Counted from the stretch's first letter, positions 1 through 6,864 are shown. The stretch: DNA of 11,033 bases from CAVZLD01 sp964522605 (GCA_964522605.1 CAZFWV010000232.1:1-11033); one strand, 5' to 3'. Notes: generated by a model from the letters alone, not told the origin. Made by a program: numbers and translations.

Positions 1-54
1 TGGAGACTGGAGACTGGAGACTGGAGACTGGAGACTGGAGACTGGAGACTGGAG
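1..54. repeat. Heptamer tandem repeat (TGGAGAC)n
   Basis: Seven perfect copies of the 7-bp unit TGGAGAC plus five more bases run from the first base of the window, so the array probably continues upstream. It is non-coding in appearance. The perfect copy identity points to recent slippage expansion. The unit read on the other strand (CTCCAGT) differs by one base from the degenerate heptamers at 133-160. Confidence 0.95.
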
Positions 55-125
55 CGGCACGGATTCTGGATGTACTTGAATCGCCTCACGGCCTGGCACC
101 CGTCGTGCAACCTCGTCATGCTCCC

Positions 126-167
126 CCACAGCCTGCAGTCTGCAGCCTCCCGCCTGCAGCCTATCTA
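126..167. repeat. Degenerate heptamer block (CTGCAGY-like)
   Basis: Successive 7-mers in one register read CTGCAGT (133), CTGCAGC (140), CTCCCGC (147) and CTGCAGC (154), flanked by weaker copies at 126 and 161. The unit resembles the reverse complement of the 1-54 unit (CTCCAGT against CTGCAGT), so the two blocks could pair imperfectly around a spacer of about 75 bp. This is seen directly; its meaning is inference. Confidence 0.7.
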
Positions 168-181
168 GACCGAACAGGTAA

Positions 182-218
182 TTTGCGCAAACTGAGAAAT
201 CTTCGCCGATCTGATCGG
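182..218. promoter_or_regulatory. Two palindromes upstream of the secreted-protein gene
   Basis: TTTGCGCAAA at 182-191 is a perfect 10-bp palindrome. CCGATC-T-GATCGG at 206-218 is a perfect 6-bp inverted repeat around one base. They lie about 200 bp upstream of the start at 419 and could be operator half-site pairs, but no recognisable promoter sits beside them. The rest of 168-390 shows no gene and no clear -35/-10 pair. Confidence 0.3.
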
Positions 219-418
219 TCAAGCGGTACCCCGAGCTTTCGTTCAGGCTGGGACGAGGGGACCATCCGATACTAAACCGGGCGAGGATTTCGCCTCTTGA
301 GTTCCACGCGGAGTTGCGGCGAGCCGCCAACACCGCCCGCTAGGCCTCCAGAAAATGGTGGGGCGTTAACCGCTTCGATCTGCTTTTCCTGGTGCCGATG
401 CATATGGAGATGCATACC

Positions 419-970
419 ATGCTGCGAGTCAGGGTGACCCTGCTAGCGTGTCTAACCACGCTTCTTACTGTGACGTCAGCGCCAGCCGGCTGGCACGAGT
501 TCTGGGACCGAGTCCATTTGGATTTCCATCGCAACAACTGTTGGGATCAGCCATTCACCTCGATTGATCGACGCGCCGAGCGGGCTCCGTTCGCAGCGAT
601 GATCCAGAGCGGTTGGCGATCCCAAAACACGTTGGGACAGCACTATTTCGACCGCGAGTCCCACGCGCTGAACGAGGCGGGTGAACAGAAGCTGTACTGG
701 ATCGTGACCCAGGCTCCGGAACAATTTCGGACGGTCTATGTAACCCAGGCGCTGGAAGTCGAGGCTTCGGAGCGCCGGATCGATTCGGTGCAGCAGACGC
801 TTGTGAAGCTGCTGCCTGATCAGCCTTTGCCGGCGGTGCTGCCGACGACCGACGAGCCGCGCGGCTGGTCGGCGGACTACATCGACGCGATCGACCGCAA
901 GCAACAGAGCACGATTCCACCGCCTCGGCTGCCCGCATTCCGGCCGGCCGGTGCCGTCGAGGGCGGTTAG
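419..970 (+). CDS. Small secreted protein of unknown function, planctomycete-type
   Basis: Encodes 183 aa. ATG 419 is chosen because GGAG at 406-409 lies 9 nt upstream and because the protein then opens with a compact signal peptide: MLRVRV, a hydrophobic core to about residue 19, and an APA cleavage site at 21-23. In-frame starts at 392 (GTG), 398, 404 and 410 would only add a Met/His-rich stub. The mature part has an aromatic-rich motif (WHEFWDRVHLDFHRNNCW, 25-42), then GWRSQNTLGQHYFD (65-78), LNEAGEQKLYWI (84-95) and RTVYV (104-108), ending in a Pro-rich tail. I recall similar motifs only in conserved hypothetical secreted proteins of planctomycetes and can name no domain or function. The gene stands alone, with its own terminator 25 nt downstream, so it is probably monocistronic. 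Certain as a gene, unknown in role. Confidence 0.85.
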   Translation: MLRVRVTLLACLTTLLTVTSAPAGWHEFWDRVHLDFHRNNCWDQPFTSIDRRAERAPFAAMIQSGWRSQNTLGQHYFDRESHALNEAGEQKLYWIVTQAPEQFRTVYVTQALEVEASERRIDSVQQTLVKLLPDQPLPAVLPTTDEPRGWSADYIDAIDRKQQSTIPPPRLPAFRPAGAVEGG

Positions 971-995
971 TGGTTTGTCCAGAGAGAGATTCCAG

Positions 996-1032
996 CAGCT
1001 CAGTGGGGCACCCTCCACTGGGCTGTTTTTTT
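996..1032 (+). terminator. Intrinsic (Rho-independent) terminator
   Basis: A 13-bp stem pairs 996-1008 with 1013-1025, including G-U pairs at 1000/1021 and 1007/1014. It closes a 4-nt loop and is followed at once by seven T residues (1026-1032). It begins 25 nt after the stop codon of the gene ending at 970, so it terminates that transcript. This is the only textbook intrinsic terminator I could find in the window. Confidence 0.93.
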
Positions 1033-1132
1033 GCGCGTCCGAGGCTTGCCTCTTGCTGTTGATGCTCATTTCAGAGTGCACACGGCCGCAGCCAGCCAGC
1101 GGGAAAGCTCCCCCACGCGACTCCTGCGGCGG

Positions 1133-1166
1133 CAAGTCGCCGAACTGTCATGAATTTGGCGACTTG
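1133..1166. repeat. Inverted repeat / hairpin in intergenic gap
   Basis: CAAGTCGCC (1133-1141) is perfectly mirrored by GGCGACTTG (1158-1166). Three further inner pairs (one G-U) give a 12-bp stem with a 10-nt loop. No T-run follows on either strand, so it is not a standard terminator. It may be a regulatory RNA structure, an operator or a dispersed palindrome. The rest of the 971-1357 gap holds the terminator at 996-1032 and the hairpin at 1271-1287; I see no gene in it. Confidence 0.6.
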
Positions 1167-1270
1167 TGGAGGCGACGCGGTTGGTCCCTTCGCGGCTTTT
1201 GCCGTCAAACTCGCCCGGACCCGTAAAATCGTGCTCAAGCGCACGACCGGACCAGACGATCTTCAATAGT

Positions 1271-1287
1271 GCGCGGTGATTCCGCGC
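1271..1287 (+). promoter_or_regulatory. GC-rich hairpin in TPR-gene leader
   Basis: GCGCGG (1271-1276) and CCGCGC (1282-1287) form a perfect 6-bp all-GC stem with a 5-nt loop, 70 nt before the chosen start of the TPR lipoprotein gene. A weak promoter-like pair lies upstream (TTGCCG at 1199-1204 and TAAAAT at 1224-1229, 19-nt spacer), so the hairpin could be in the 5' leader. The function is unproven. Confidence 0.3.
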
Positions 1288-1357
1288 CGGCATGGCATGC
1301 AGAGAGAGACTTCCGGGGTCTCTCGATCGGCCGCCTTTCGATTCGATGGAGGTTCAC

Positions 1358-2515
1358 GTGGCAGGACAGCTTCCCCGCATGGCGACGTTCTTGCTTTGGA
1401 GTCTAGTCCTGATTGGCTGCAAGACAGGCGCGGATAAACCGCCCTTGCGTCTGGAGAATCTGCTATCCAAGCAGTCTGCCAATTCGATCAAGAACGCGAT
1501 GACGATCCACCCGAAGGTGATTCCCGCGGCGGATCCCACGAGCCTGGCCTCCAAAACGGCACCCTTGTCGCCCGAACTGTATGTTTCGGCGGCGGCAGTT
1601 CTGGAGCAACAGAATCGCAATGCGGAGGCAGCGCAGAAGTATGACCAGGCACTCGCCGTCGAACCGAGTCACCGCGATGCGTTGATCGGTCTGGCACGAC
1701 TGCGACACCGGGAGGGCAACCTGGAGAGCGCTGTGGAGGTGTATCAGCGAGCCTTGCAGGTCTATCCCGAGGATGCGGTGCTGTTGAACGACTTAGGACT
1801 TTGCTACGCGAGAGCAGGACAATCGCAGAACGCGATCGCCGTGCTGCAGCGCGCCGTCGAGATGTCTCCTTCCAGCACACTCTACCGGAACAATCTTGCT
1901 GCCGCGCTGGTGGAAGCCGATCGGAGTGGGGAGGCGGTGCCCCTGCTGGCTCAGACGTGTGGAACGGCGGTGGCTCATTACAACGTCGGATACCTGCTGC
2001 ACAAGCGGGGCGCGAACGGGGCTGCGGTCGAGCACTTCGTGGCCTCTCTGGAGGCCAACCCATCGCTTACCCCCGCCCGGTCAATGCTCCAACAGTTGGC
2101 GCCTCAAATGAGCCAACTGCCGATTCGAACTCCGCAGCCGCCGGTTGGCCAACCGACGGGCGCGCCTCATTCCCGTGGCCCCGCCGCATCGGCTCCGCCG
2201 AGTGACAATCAGGATTCGCCACCGACTTGGCCGACGAGACCCGCTTCCTACTCGGTGGAAGTCACGACGGCCGAACCGGTCGTTGCGGAGCCGCTGGAAT
2301 CGGTCGATCCGGGGAAGGTAATTTTCCCCGAAGCTGCGCTCGATGCGACGGTGGAGGAGCCAACGGAATTTCCGATTCCCCGTCTCCTGCGACTGCCGCT
2401 GGCGAATCGCGCTTCGCGCAAGGCAGGCCACTTGGTGCCTCCTGCGCCGCGCCCCGTCCGACCAGCCTTTCGCGCCGAGTTTCTGCCGACGCTGGACGAT
2501 GCGACCCCGCGCTGA
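1358..2515 (+). CDS. TPR-repeat lipoprotein
   Basis: Encodes 385 aa from GTG 1358, chosen because GGAGG (1348-1352) sits 5 nt upstream and because the product then has a compact lipoprotein signal peptide: MAGQLPR, a hydrophobic stretch, and the lipobox LIGC with Cys at residue 21. ATG 1292 and ATG 1346 are in frame but lengthen the n-region, and ATG 1379 lacks a ribosome site. Residues about 72-239 form roughly five tetratricopeptide repeats; typical positions are seen in AAQKYDQALAVEP, AVEVYQRALQVYP and AIAVLQRAVEMSP. TPR arrays are helical scaffolds for protein-protein contacts. Residues from about 250 to the end are Pro/Ala/Thr-rich and probably disordered. The product is likely anchored in a membrane and displays the TPR domain in the periplasm; partner unknown. 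The gene converges on the antiporter gene, with 8 bp between stops and no intrinsic terminator visible. Confidence 0.88.
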   Translation: MAGQLPRMATFLLWSLVLIGCKTGADKPPLRLENLLSKQSANSIKNAMTIHPKVIPAADPTSLASKTAPLSPELYVSAAAVLEQQNRNAEAAQKYDQALAVEPSHRDALIGLARLRHREGNLESAVEVYQRALQVYPEDAVLLNDLGLCYARAGQSQNAIAVLQRAVEMSPSSTLYRNNLAAALVEADRSGEAVPLLAQTCGTAVAHYNVGYLLHKRGANGAAVEHFVASLEANPSLTPARSMLQQLAPQMSQLPIRTPQPPVGQPTGAPHSRGPAASAPPSDNQDSPPTWPTRPASYSVEVTTAEPVVAEPLESVDPGKVIFPEAALDATVEEPTEFPIPRLLRLPLANRASRKAGHLVPPAPRPVRPAFRAEFLPTLDDATPR

Positions 2516-2523
2516 GGAACCGC

Positions 2524-3630
2524 TCAACGCGGCCTACCCAGCCCTGCGCGTCGGGCCCACTTCAGCCGCTGACCCGCGATGGCCAGGGTGATTCCACTTA
2601 GCGGCAGCACGAAGATGCCCAGCACGGTCAGTCCCGGCGAGACCCGCCCCGGATCCAGGGCCATCACGACCAAGCATCCGAGGTAGATCAGGTAATAGGC
2701 AAAGAACAGCCCTCCCTCCCACCGGGAGATCCGGCGACCTGCCATGAAGATGGGCAGGCAGGCGACCGAGACGGTCATCATCACCGGCAAGTCGAATCGC
2801 AGGGCCGATTCCGAGACCCCGATTCCGTGCGGTGAGAAGATACTGCTCAGTCCCAACACCGCGAGCAGATTAAACATATTGCTGCCGACAACGTTGCCCA
2901 CGGCAATGTCGCGTTCTCCGCGAAGGCTGGCGATCACGGAGGTCACGGCCTCCGGTAGCGAAGTGCCAAATGCCACGATCGTGAGTCCGATTATCAACTC
3001 GCTGACACCCATGAGACGCGCGATATCCGAGGCACCGCCGACCAGCCAGCGAGAGCCGATCGTCAGCAGAAGCAGGCCGAGCAGAAGCCAGGCGAAGTGT
3101 CGAATGATTCCGACATCGCCGGTCGGTGGCGCTTCGTATCCCGTGGAGAACTCCTCTTGGACGCGACGACTTTCGCGCCGCGCCTGACGCACCGACCAGT
3201 AAATGTAGAGGACCAGGGTCCCGAACAGCAGGACGCCATCCCCGCGACTGACCCGTCCGTCGCTTGCTACAAACCAGGTCAGACCGCTCATCGCAATCAT
3301 CAAGGGCACATCGAAGCGCACGAGCTGACTGTGGACGATCAAGGGAGCAACGAGTGCGGAGGCACCCAGAATGAGGAGAATGTTGGCGATATTGCTCCCG
3401 ACGACATTGCCTAATGCCAGATCGCCACTTTGGGTCCAGACTGCCTGAAGTGACACAGCCAGTTCCGGGGCACTCGTGCCAAACGCGACGACCGTCAACC
3501 CAATGACGAGTGGACTGATGCGCATCGCAACCGCCAGGGCAGATGCGCCTCGGACGAGCAATTCTCCGCCCGCAACCAGCACACACAACCCGACGACAAT
3601 CCAGGCGGCGGCAATCAAGAAGGGGGTCAT
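2524..3630 (-). CDS. CaCA-family Na+/Ca2+ antiporter (YrbG-like)
   Basis: Encodes 368 aa. This inner-membrane cation exchanger probably extrudes Ca2+ against Na+ or H+. Both alpha-repeats of the CaCA superfamily are clear. The first has GTSAPELAVS (51-60, key Glu56) followed by GNVVGSN (74-80). The second has GTSLPEAVTS (222-231, key Glu227) followed by GNVVGSN (245-251). About ten hydrophobic segments flank a charged central loop (about 148-176, rich in Arg and Glu), which separates the two inverted halves as in the family. It is somewhat longer than E. coli YrbG (about 325 aa). ATG 3630 is used: the frame is open for 44 codons more, but those are low-hydrophobicity residues inside the upstream gene. 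ATG overlaps the TGA of the ceramidase-family gene (ATGA, 3627-3630), suggesting translational coupling. It is the last gene of the minus-strand operon. Exact ion specificity cannot be read from sequence. Confidence 0.93.
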   Translation of the reverse strand: MTPFLIAAAWIVVGLCVLVAGGELLVRGASALAVAMRISPLVIGLTVVAFGTSAPELAVSLQAVWTQSGDLALGNVVGSNIANILLILGASALVAPLIVHSQLVRFDVPLMIAMSGLTWFVASDGRVSRGDGVLLFGTLVLYIYWSVRQARRESRRVQEEFSTGYEAPPTGDVGIIRHFAWLLLGLLLLTIGSRWLVGGASDIARLMGVSELIIGLTIVAFGTSLPEAVTSVIASLRGERDIAVGNVVGSNMFNLLAVLGLSSIFSPHGIGVSESALRFDLPVMMTVSVACLPIFMAGRRISRWEGGLFFAYYLIYLGCLVVMALDPGRVSPGLTVLGIFVLPLSGITLAIAGQRLKWARRAGLGRPR

Positions 3631-5096
3631 GGTTCGGCGGTGTTTTGAATGCAATCGGCGAGGGCACGCATCACAATCGGCGCTACATCCGGTCCGCAAC
3701 TGTTCACTTCGCCGTACTGAGCCTTGTCGCGCCCGTAAGCGAAGGGCGGGGCCTGATCCCACTGACGTTGAGGAATGATGTAGCCAATCTCATCGTTTGC
3801 CAAGCCGAACAGCATCCAACGCTCGTCAGGCAGCAATTGGACAATCGTTTTCTCGAGAGCCGCATCGGGAAAGTCGACATTGGGTTCGACAGGTTCCTGA
3901 AATTGGCCGTAGACCAACTCCGGATACAACTCGCCAGGAATCGCTGCCATCGACAATTCGCCCAGACGCAGATAGGCGACCTCGGTGACAATCGCCATTT
4001 CGCTCGGCAACATGGGGCGCGTGATCGGCTGAATCGAACGATAGTCCCCGGTCCATGCGGTCCGCGGCCGACGGACAATCCCGAGCAGGCTGGCGGTCCG
4101 ATAGAGCGAATTCTGCACGGGCATCGCGACGTTTTGCGAATTCAGACGGAACGGGACCAGCGTGATGGGTTGCGCGTCACGGACGGCGCGAGACGCGAGT
4201 TCGGCGACGGCCAGGCCATAACAGCGCGCGTACTCGAAATCTCCTTCCTCCAACAATTTGCCGTGCTCATCGCGGATCACACCATCCGGCGGCGCCATCA
4301 ATCCCCCAATGGCTCCGGTGAAATAAGCAATCGGGCAGCCGAATTCGTTCTGCAAACGATCGATCGTCGCCCAGGGAAAATCCGCCGTAACCAGCGTGTT
4401 GTGCGGCCCCATCGCCTCGGGATGACAGTTCCACTGCACGATCAACCCGATCAGTTTCCCATCGTCGACATGCTCCATGCGCAAGACGCGCAGGATTCCG
4501 TCCTTGGCCTGGGGTTTGCGACTGTCTCCCAATAGAGTCTCATCGGTCGCAGTTCCATACGCCGCACGGACCGGCTGTAACCGAGCTTCGGCCTGCCGAA
4601 CACCTTCGACGATCTGCTTCACGACCCGATCCAGGTACGCATCATCCACACCTCGTTGCACGGGCGTGTTGCCCCAGATGCCAATCGTGTCCGGACCCTC
4701 GTGGTTATGCGTACTGCTGATCAGTACATAGTCGAAGTTCTTCAACTGATTGCGAACTTCCTCGACCGTCGGCAGCTGAAGACCCACAACGTCGATCGTC
4801 ACGAGCGCCAATCGCTTTGTCCCGTCGGAGAGCGCGACGCAGGTGGCGTAGAGTGGGTCGTGGACCCCCGTCGCTCTGCGGCCCCAACCGTAACCTGCCA
4901 GCCACACCGGACGATCACCGTCGACGTCCGGCGTGACATCCACCCGGTGCATTCCACATTGAAGAGTGGCCTGGGCCAACACCTCGGCGGGCAGGCACGT
5001 CAGAAGAGAGACCGCAAGCAACAATCGCCCAAGGGCGTGCTTCGGCACAAAGCAACCGATGCTTCGACTCTCCCGTGACACGCCAAACCAGATCAT
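3627..5096 (-). CDS. Secreted neutral/alkaline ceramidase-family hydrolase
   Basis: Encodes 489 aa of the neutral/alkaline non-lysosomal ceramidase N-terminal domain family, whose characterised members cleave the amide bond of ceramide with a Zn2+ site. A hydrophobic signal segment (about 24-33) ends near LPAEVLA (35-41), so export is likely. Family features: GMHRVDVTP (48-56); THNHEGPD (129-136), which carries the first zinc-His pair position; NCHPEA (223-228), second zinc His; IPGELYPEL (386-394), Glu ligand region; NDEIGY (434-439), Tyr ligand region. The nucleophile motif of true ceramidases (NxGDVSPN, with Ser) is not seen; the equivalent stretch appears to be TGAIGGLM (260-267), so the substrate may not be ceramide. 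It is much shorter than the roughly 650-700 aa enzymes and lacks their C-terminal domain. Start 5096 has AAGGGA 9 nt upstream; ATG 5105 is an alternative. It lies 32 nt after the permease gene. Confidence 0.87.
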   Translation of the reverse strand: MIWFGVSRESRSIGCFVPKHALGRLLLAVSLLTCLPAEVLAQATLQCGMHRVDVTPDVDGDRPVWLAGYGWGRRATGVHDPLYATCVALSDGTKRLALVTIDVVGLQLPTVEEVRNQLKNFDYVLISSTHNHEGPDTIGIWGNTPVQRGVDDAYLDRVVKQIVEGVRQAEARLQPVRAAYGTATDETLLGDSRKPQAKDGILRVLRMEHVDDGKLIGLIVQWNCHPEAMGPHNTLVTADFPWATIDRLQNEFGCPIAYFTGAIGGLMAPPDGVIRDEHGKLLEEGDFEYARCYGLAVAELASRAVRDAQPITLVPFRLNSQNVAMPVQNSLYRTASLLGIVRRPRTAWTGDYRSIQPITRPMLPSEMAIVTEVAYLRLGELSMAAIPGELYPELVYGQFQEPVEPNVDFPDAALEKTIVQLLPDERWMLFGLANDEIGYIIPQRQWDQAPPFAYGRDKAQYGEVNSCGPDVAPIVMRALADCIQNTAEP

Positions 5097-5128
5097 TCGC
5101 AGCATTCCCTTGATTGGACGAAACCAGG

Positions 5129-6361
5129 TCAAACGCGGAGGAAGATCAGCAGCAGAACGAACGAGATCATCACGATGCAGCAAGGAACGATCCAGAACGT
5201 CCTCCAGTCCGTCATCTTGACGACTTCTCCCGTCTCGGGATCCGTTACCTCGCGAGTCAACATCTCGTTCAGCCAACCGGAGGCGACGGCCCCGATCGTC
5301 ATCCCGATGCCATAGGTCACGAGTACGAACAACGATTGGGCGCTGGCACTAATCGCCGGCGGCGCGGCCTGCTCAACATACATGGCTCCCGCCGTAAAGA
5401 AGAAATTGAAGCAGACGCCATGCAGCGCAATTCCCAAGATGAGTAACGCCAACGGCCTTCCAATCGCAAACAGTCCGTAGCGCACACCCCAGGACAACGC
5501 TCCCAGAGCGAGCACCCACTTCATCCCGAGCACACTGAGAAACCAAGGCAGCATGACCATGAAGAGAACCTCGACCCATTGGCCGATTGTCATGATCGGG
5601 CCGATATTGTCCGCACTGACCTTGCCGTGCTGCTCCAAAAACAACGCGGTGAAACTGAAATAGACGGACAGCGCCAACGAGATCAGAAACGAAACCCCGA
5701 AGAAAACTCCGAAGGAAGGATCCATCAGCAATTCAAACGCATCGCGAAACGGGAACGCCTCTCCCCCTTTCGGCGCTGTATCCGGCAGGAAAAAGCAGAA
5801 CACTCCCAACACAGCCGATAAGGCTGCAGCAAGCAGCAGAGGTTTGTTGTTGACCGACTCGCCCGGCTTCAAAAAGAGTTTCAGCGATAGGCCGACAACA
5901 ATCCAGCCAACTGACCCCCACACACGAATCCAGGGAAACCAAGTGGCATCCACGTTAGCGAACACGATCGAGTTGACGAGCGCTAGCGTCGGGGCGTAAA
6001 CGATCGCGTACAACAACGCAACCCAGAAGAACAGTTTTGGAGTGCGGATTTGTGCCATCCAGTACAGCAGCACGGCACCAATCAAATGGGACACGGCAAG
6101 GACGTTCTCCGTGTGGAAGTACTGGTCGGCAATTGCACCCACGAACATCGGCGCAATGATCGAACCAATCCAGATCGTGGAGTAGATACTGCCGATGTCT
6201 TTGCGGGAGAACTTCAGGGAGTTCAGATAATTCCCCAGCACGACGTACCAGGCTCCCCAGATGGCAAACTCCAGGAAATGCAGGATGGAGAATGACACCG
6301 AGGCGGATAAATCCGACGTTGTTGCCGTCTGGGCCAAGAGAAAGAATGTACTCGTGTCCAC
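5129..6361 (-). CDS. NupG-like nucleoside:H+ symporter (MFS)
   Basis: Encodes 410 aa, close to the 418 aa of E. coli NupG and XapB, inner-membrane proton symporters that import nucleosides. Similarity is visible along the whole length: LEFAIWGAWYVVLGNYL in TM1, IGSIYST, a VGAIADQYF loop after TM2, YAPTLALVNSI in TM4, FPWIRVWGSVGW before TM5, AISASAQSLF in TM10, and DWRTFW before the last helix. About twelve hydrophobic segments are present. GTG 6361 is preferred because GGGGAG lies 7 nt upstream (plus-strand 6369-6374); the frame continues upstream only to a TTG at 6427 with no family-like sequence. It is the first gene of the operon that continues into the ceramidase-family hydrolase and the antiporter, served by the promoter at 6473-6501. 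Nucleoside transport is inferred from family; the actual substrate may differ. Confidence 0.9.
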   Translation of the reverse strand: MDTSTFFLLAQTATTSDLSASVSFSILHFLEFAIWGAWYVVLGNYLNSLKFSRKDIGSIYSTIWIGSIIAPMFVGAIADQYFHTENVLAVSHLIGAVLLYWMAQIRTPKLFFWVALLYAIVYAPTLALVNSIVFANVDATWFPWIRVWGSVGWIVVGLSLKLFLKPGESVNNKPLLLAAALSAVLGVFCFFLPDTAPKGGEAFPFRDAFELLMDPSFGVFFGVSFLISLALSVYFSFTALFLEQHGKVSADNIGPIMTIGQWVEVLFMVMLPWFLSVLGMKWVLALGALSWGVRYGLFAIGRPLALLILGIALHGVCFNFFFTAGAMYVEQAAPPAISASAQSLFVLVTYGIGMTIGAVASGWLNEMLTREVTDPETGEVVKMTDWRTFWIVPCCIVMISFVLLLIFLRV

Positions 6362-6472
6362 TTCGCAGCTCCCCGCAAAATCGGTGGAAGGAATCGCGTG
6401 GAACGTTGACCGTGCCACACGGGCCAACTCGGGCGAACAGATGACCGATTCCGCTCGGTCGTACAGATGCGA

Positions 6473-6501
6473 AATATACCCGGCCGGAGAGCGATTGTCG
6501 A
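6473..6501 (-). promoter_or_regulatory. Sigma70-like promoter for the permease operon
   Basis: Read on the minus strand, TCGACA (-35, 6501-6496; 5 of 6 to TTGACA) and TATATT (-10, 6478-6473; 5 of 6 to TATAAT) are separated by exactly 17 bp. Transcription would begin near 6466, giving a leader of about 105 nt before GTG 6361. It is the best promoter match in the window. Confidence 0.65.
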
Positions 6502-6518
6502 AGCCCCCTGTCCGAGGA

Positions 6519-6561
6519 TCAGGCCGGGGAGTCCCGTGTCACAAGCTCGTTGCCGGCCTGA
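6519..6561. repeat. Inverted repeat upstream of the operon promoter
   Basis: TCAGGCCGG (6519-6527) and CCGGCCTGA (6553-6561) form a perfect 9-bp inverted repeat with a 25-nt spacer. It lies just upstream of the -35 box of the minus-strand promoter, where an activator or repressor could bind. No T-run follows on either strand. Confidence 0.45.
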
Positions 6562-6652
6562 AACGATTCCGCAGCAGATGCGGGAGAGAGGGCCGCGGAT
6601 GCGCGCGGAAAATGCGGAGGGAAGGAAAGTCCACGCCGTGCGGCAGGGACGC

Positions 6653-6730
6653 AACCACGGATTGGACGGAAGGGACGGATCAGTACGGACAGAGCGGTGG
6701 ACATCCGTTTCGTCCGTTCAATCCGTGGTT
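6653..6730. repeat. Long imperfect palindrome (28-bp arms)
   Basis: The arms 6653-6680 and 6703-6730 pair over 28 positions: 24 Watson-Crick, 3 G-U in a plus-strand transcript, and 1 mismatch (6671/6712). They enclose a 22-nt loop. The outer 12 bp (AACCACGGATTG / CAATCCGTGGTT) are perfect. The left arm and loop contain a short repeated GGACGGA/ACGGA element spaced 9-10 bp. It lies in a non-coding gap, with no transposase nearby. It looks like a dispersed intergenic palindrome (REP- or MITE-like); that classification is inference. The remainder of 6502-6923 shows no convincing gene. Confidence 0.75.
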
Positions 6731-6864
6731 CTCTCCCCTTCGCCGGTCGAGAGCTCACACGATCTTCCCTCCCACGGGTCGCAGAGAGACCGCGATTCGT
6801 CTGGGCGTCTCATCCGTCGCGTTCGTGGTGACGGTCGGACTGAAATCGGCGTCCTTCCGCGCTC

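Noticed and set aside
471..478. TGACGTCA, also found at 7905-7912
   Set aside because: One copy is inside a coding region; two 8-bp palindromes in 11 kb are weak evidence for a shared operator.
476..1135. Minus-strand open frame of 219 codons over the small secreted-protein gene
   Set aside because: It is a shadow of the plus-strand gene, runs through that gene's terminator, and has no recognisable domain or signal peptide.
2516..2523. Possible bidirectional terminator between the converging TPR and antiporter genes
   Set aside because: Only 8 bp separate the stops, and I found no stem followed by a T-run on either side.
5097..5276. Longer start for the ceramidase-family gene inside the permease gene
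   Set aside because: The added residues are charged and low-complexity, they overlap the permease C-terminus, and a Shine-Dalgarno site with correct spacing precedes ATG 5096.
6602..6660. Possible RNase P RNA fragment (GGAAGGAAAGTCC near 6619-6631)
   Set aside because: Only this short string resembles the conserved core; the other conserved RNase P blocks are missing on both sides.
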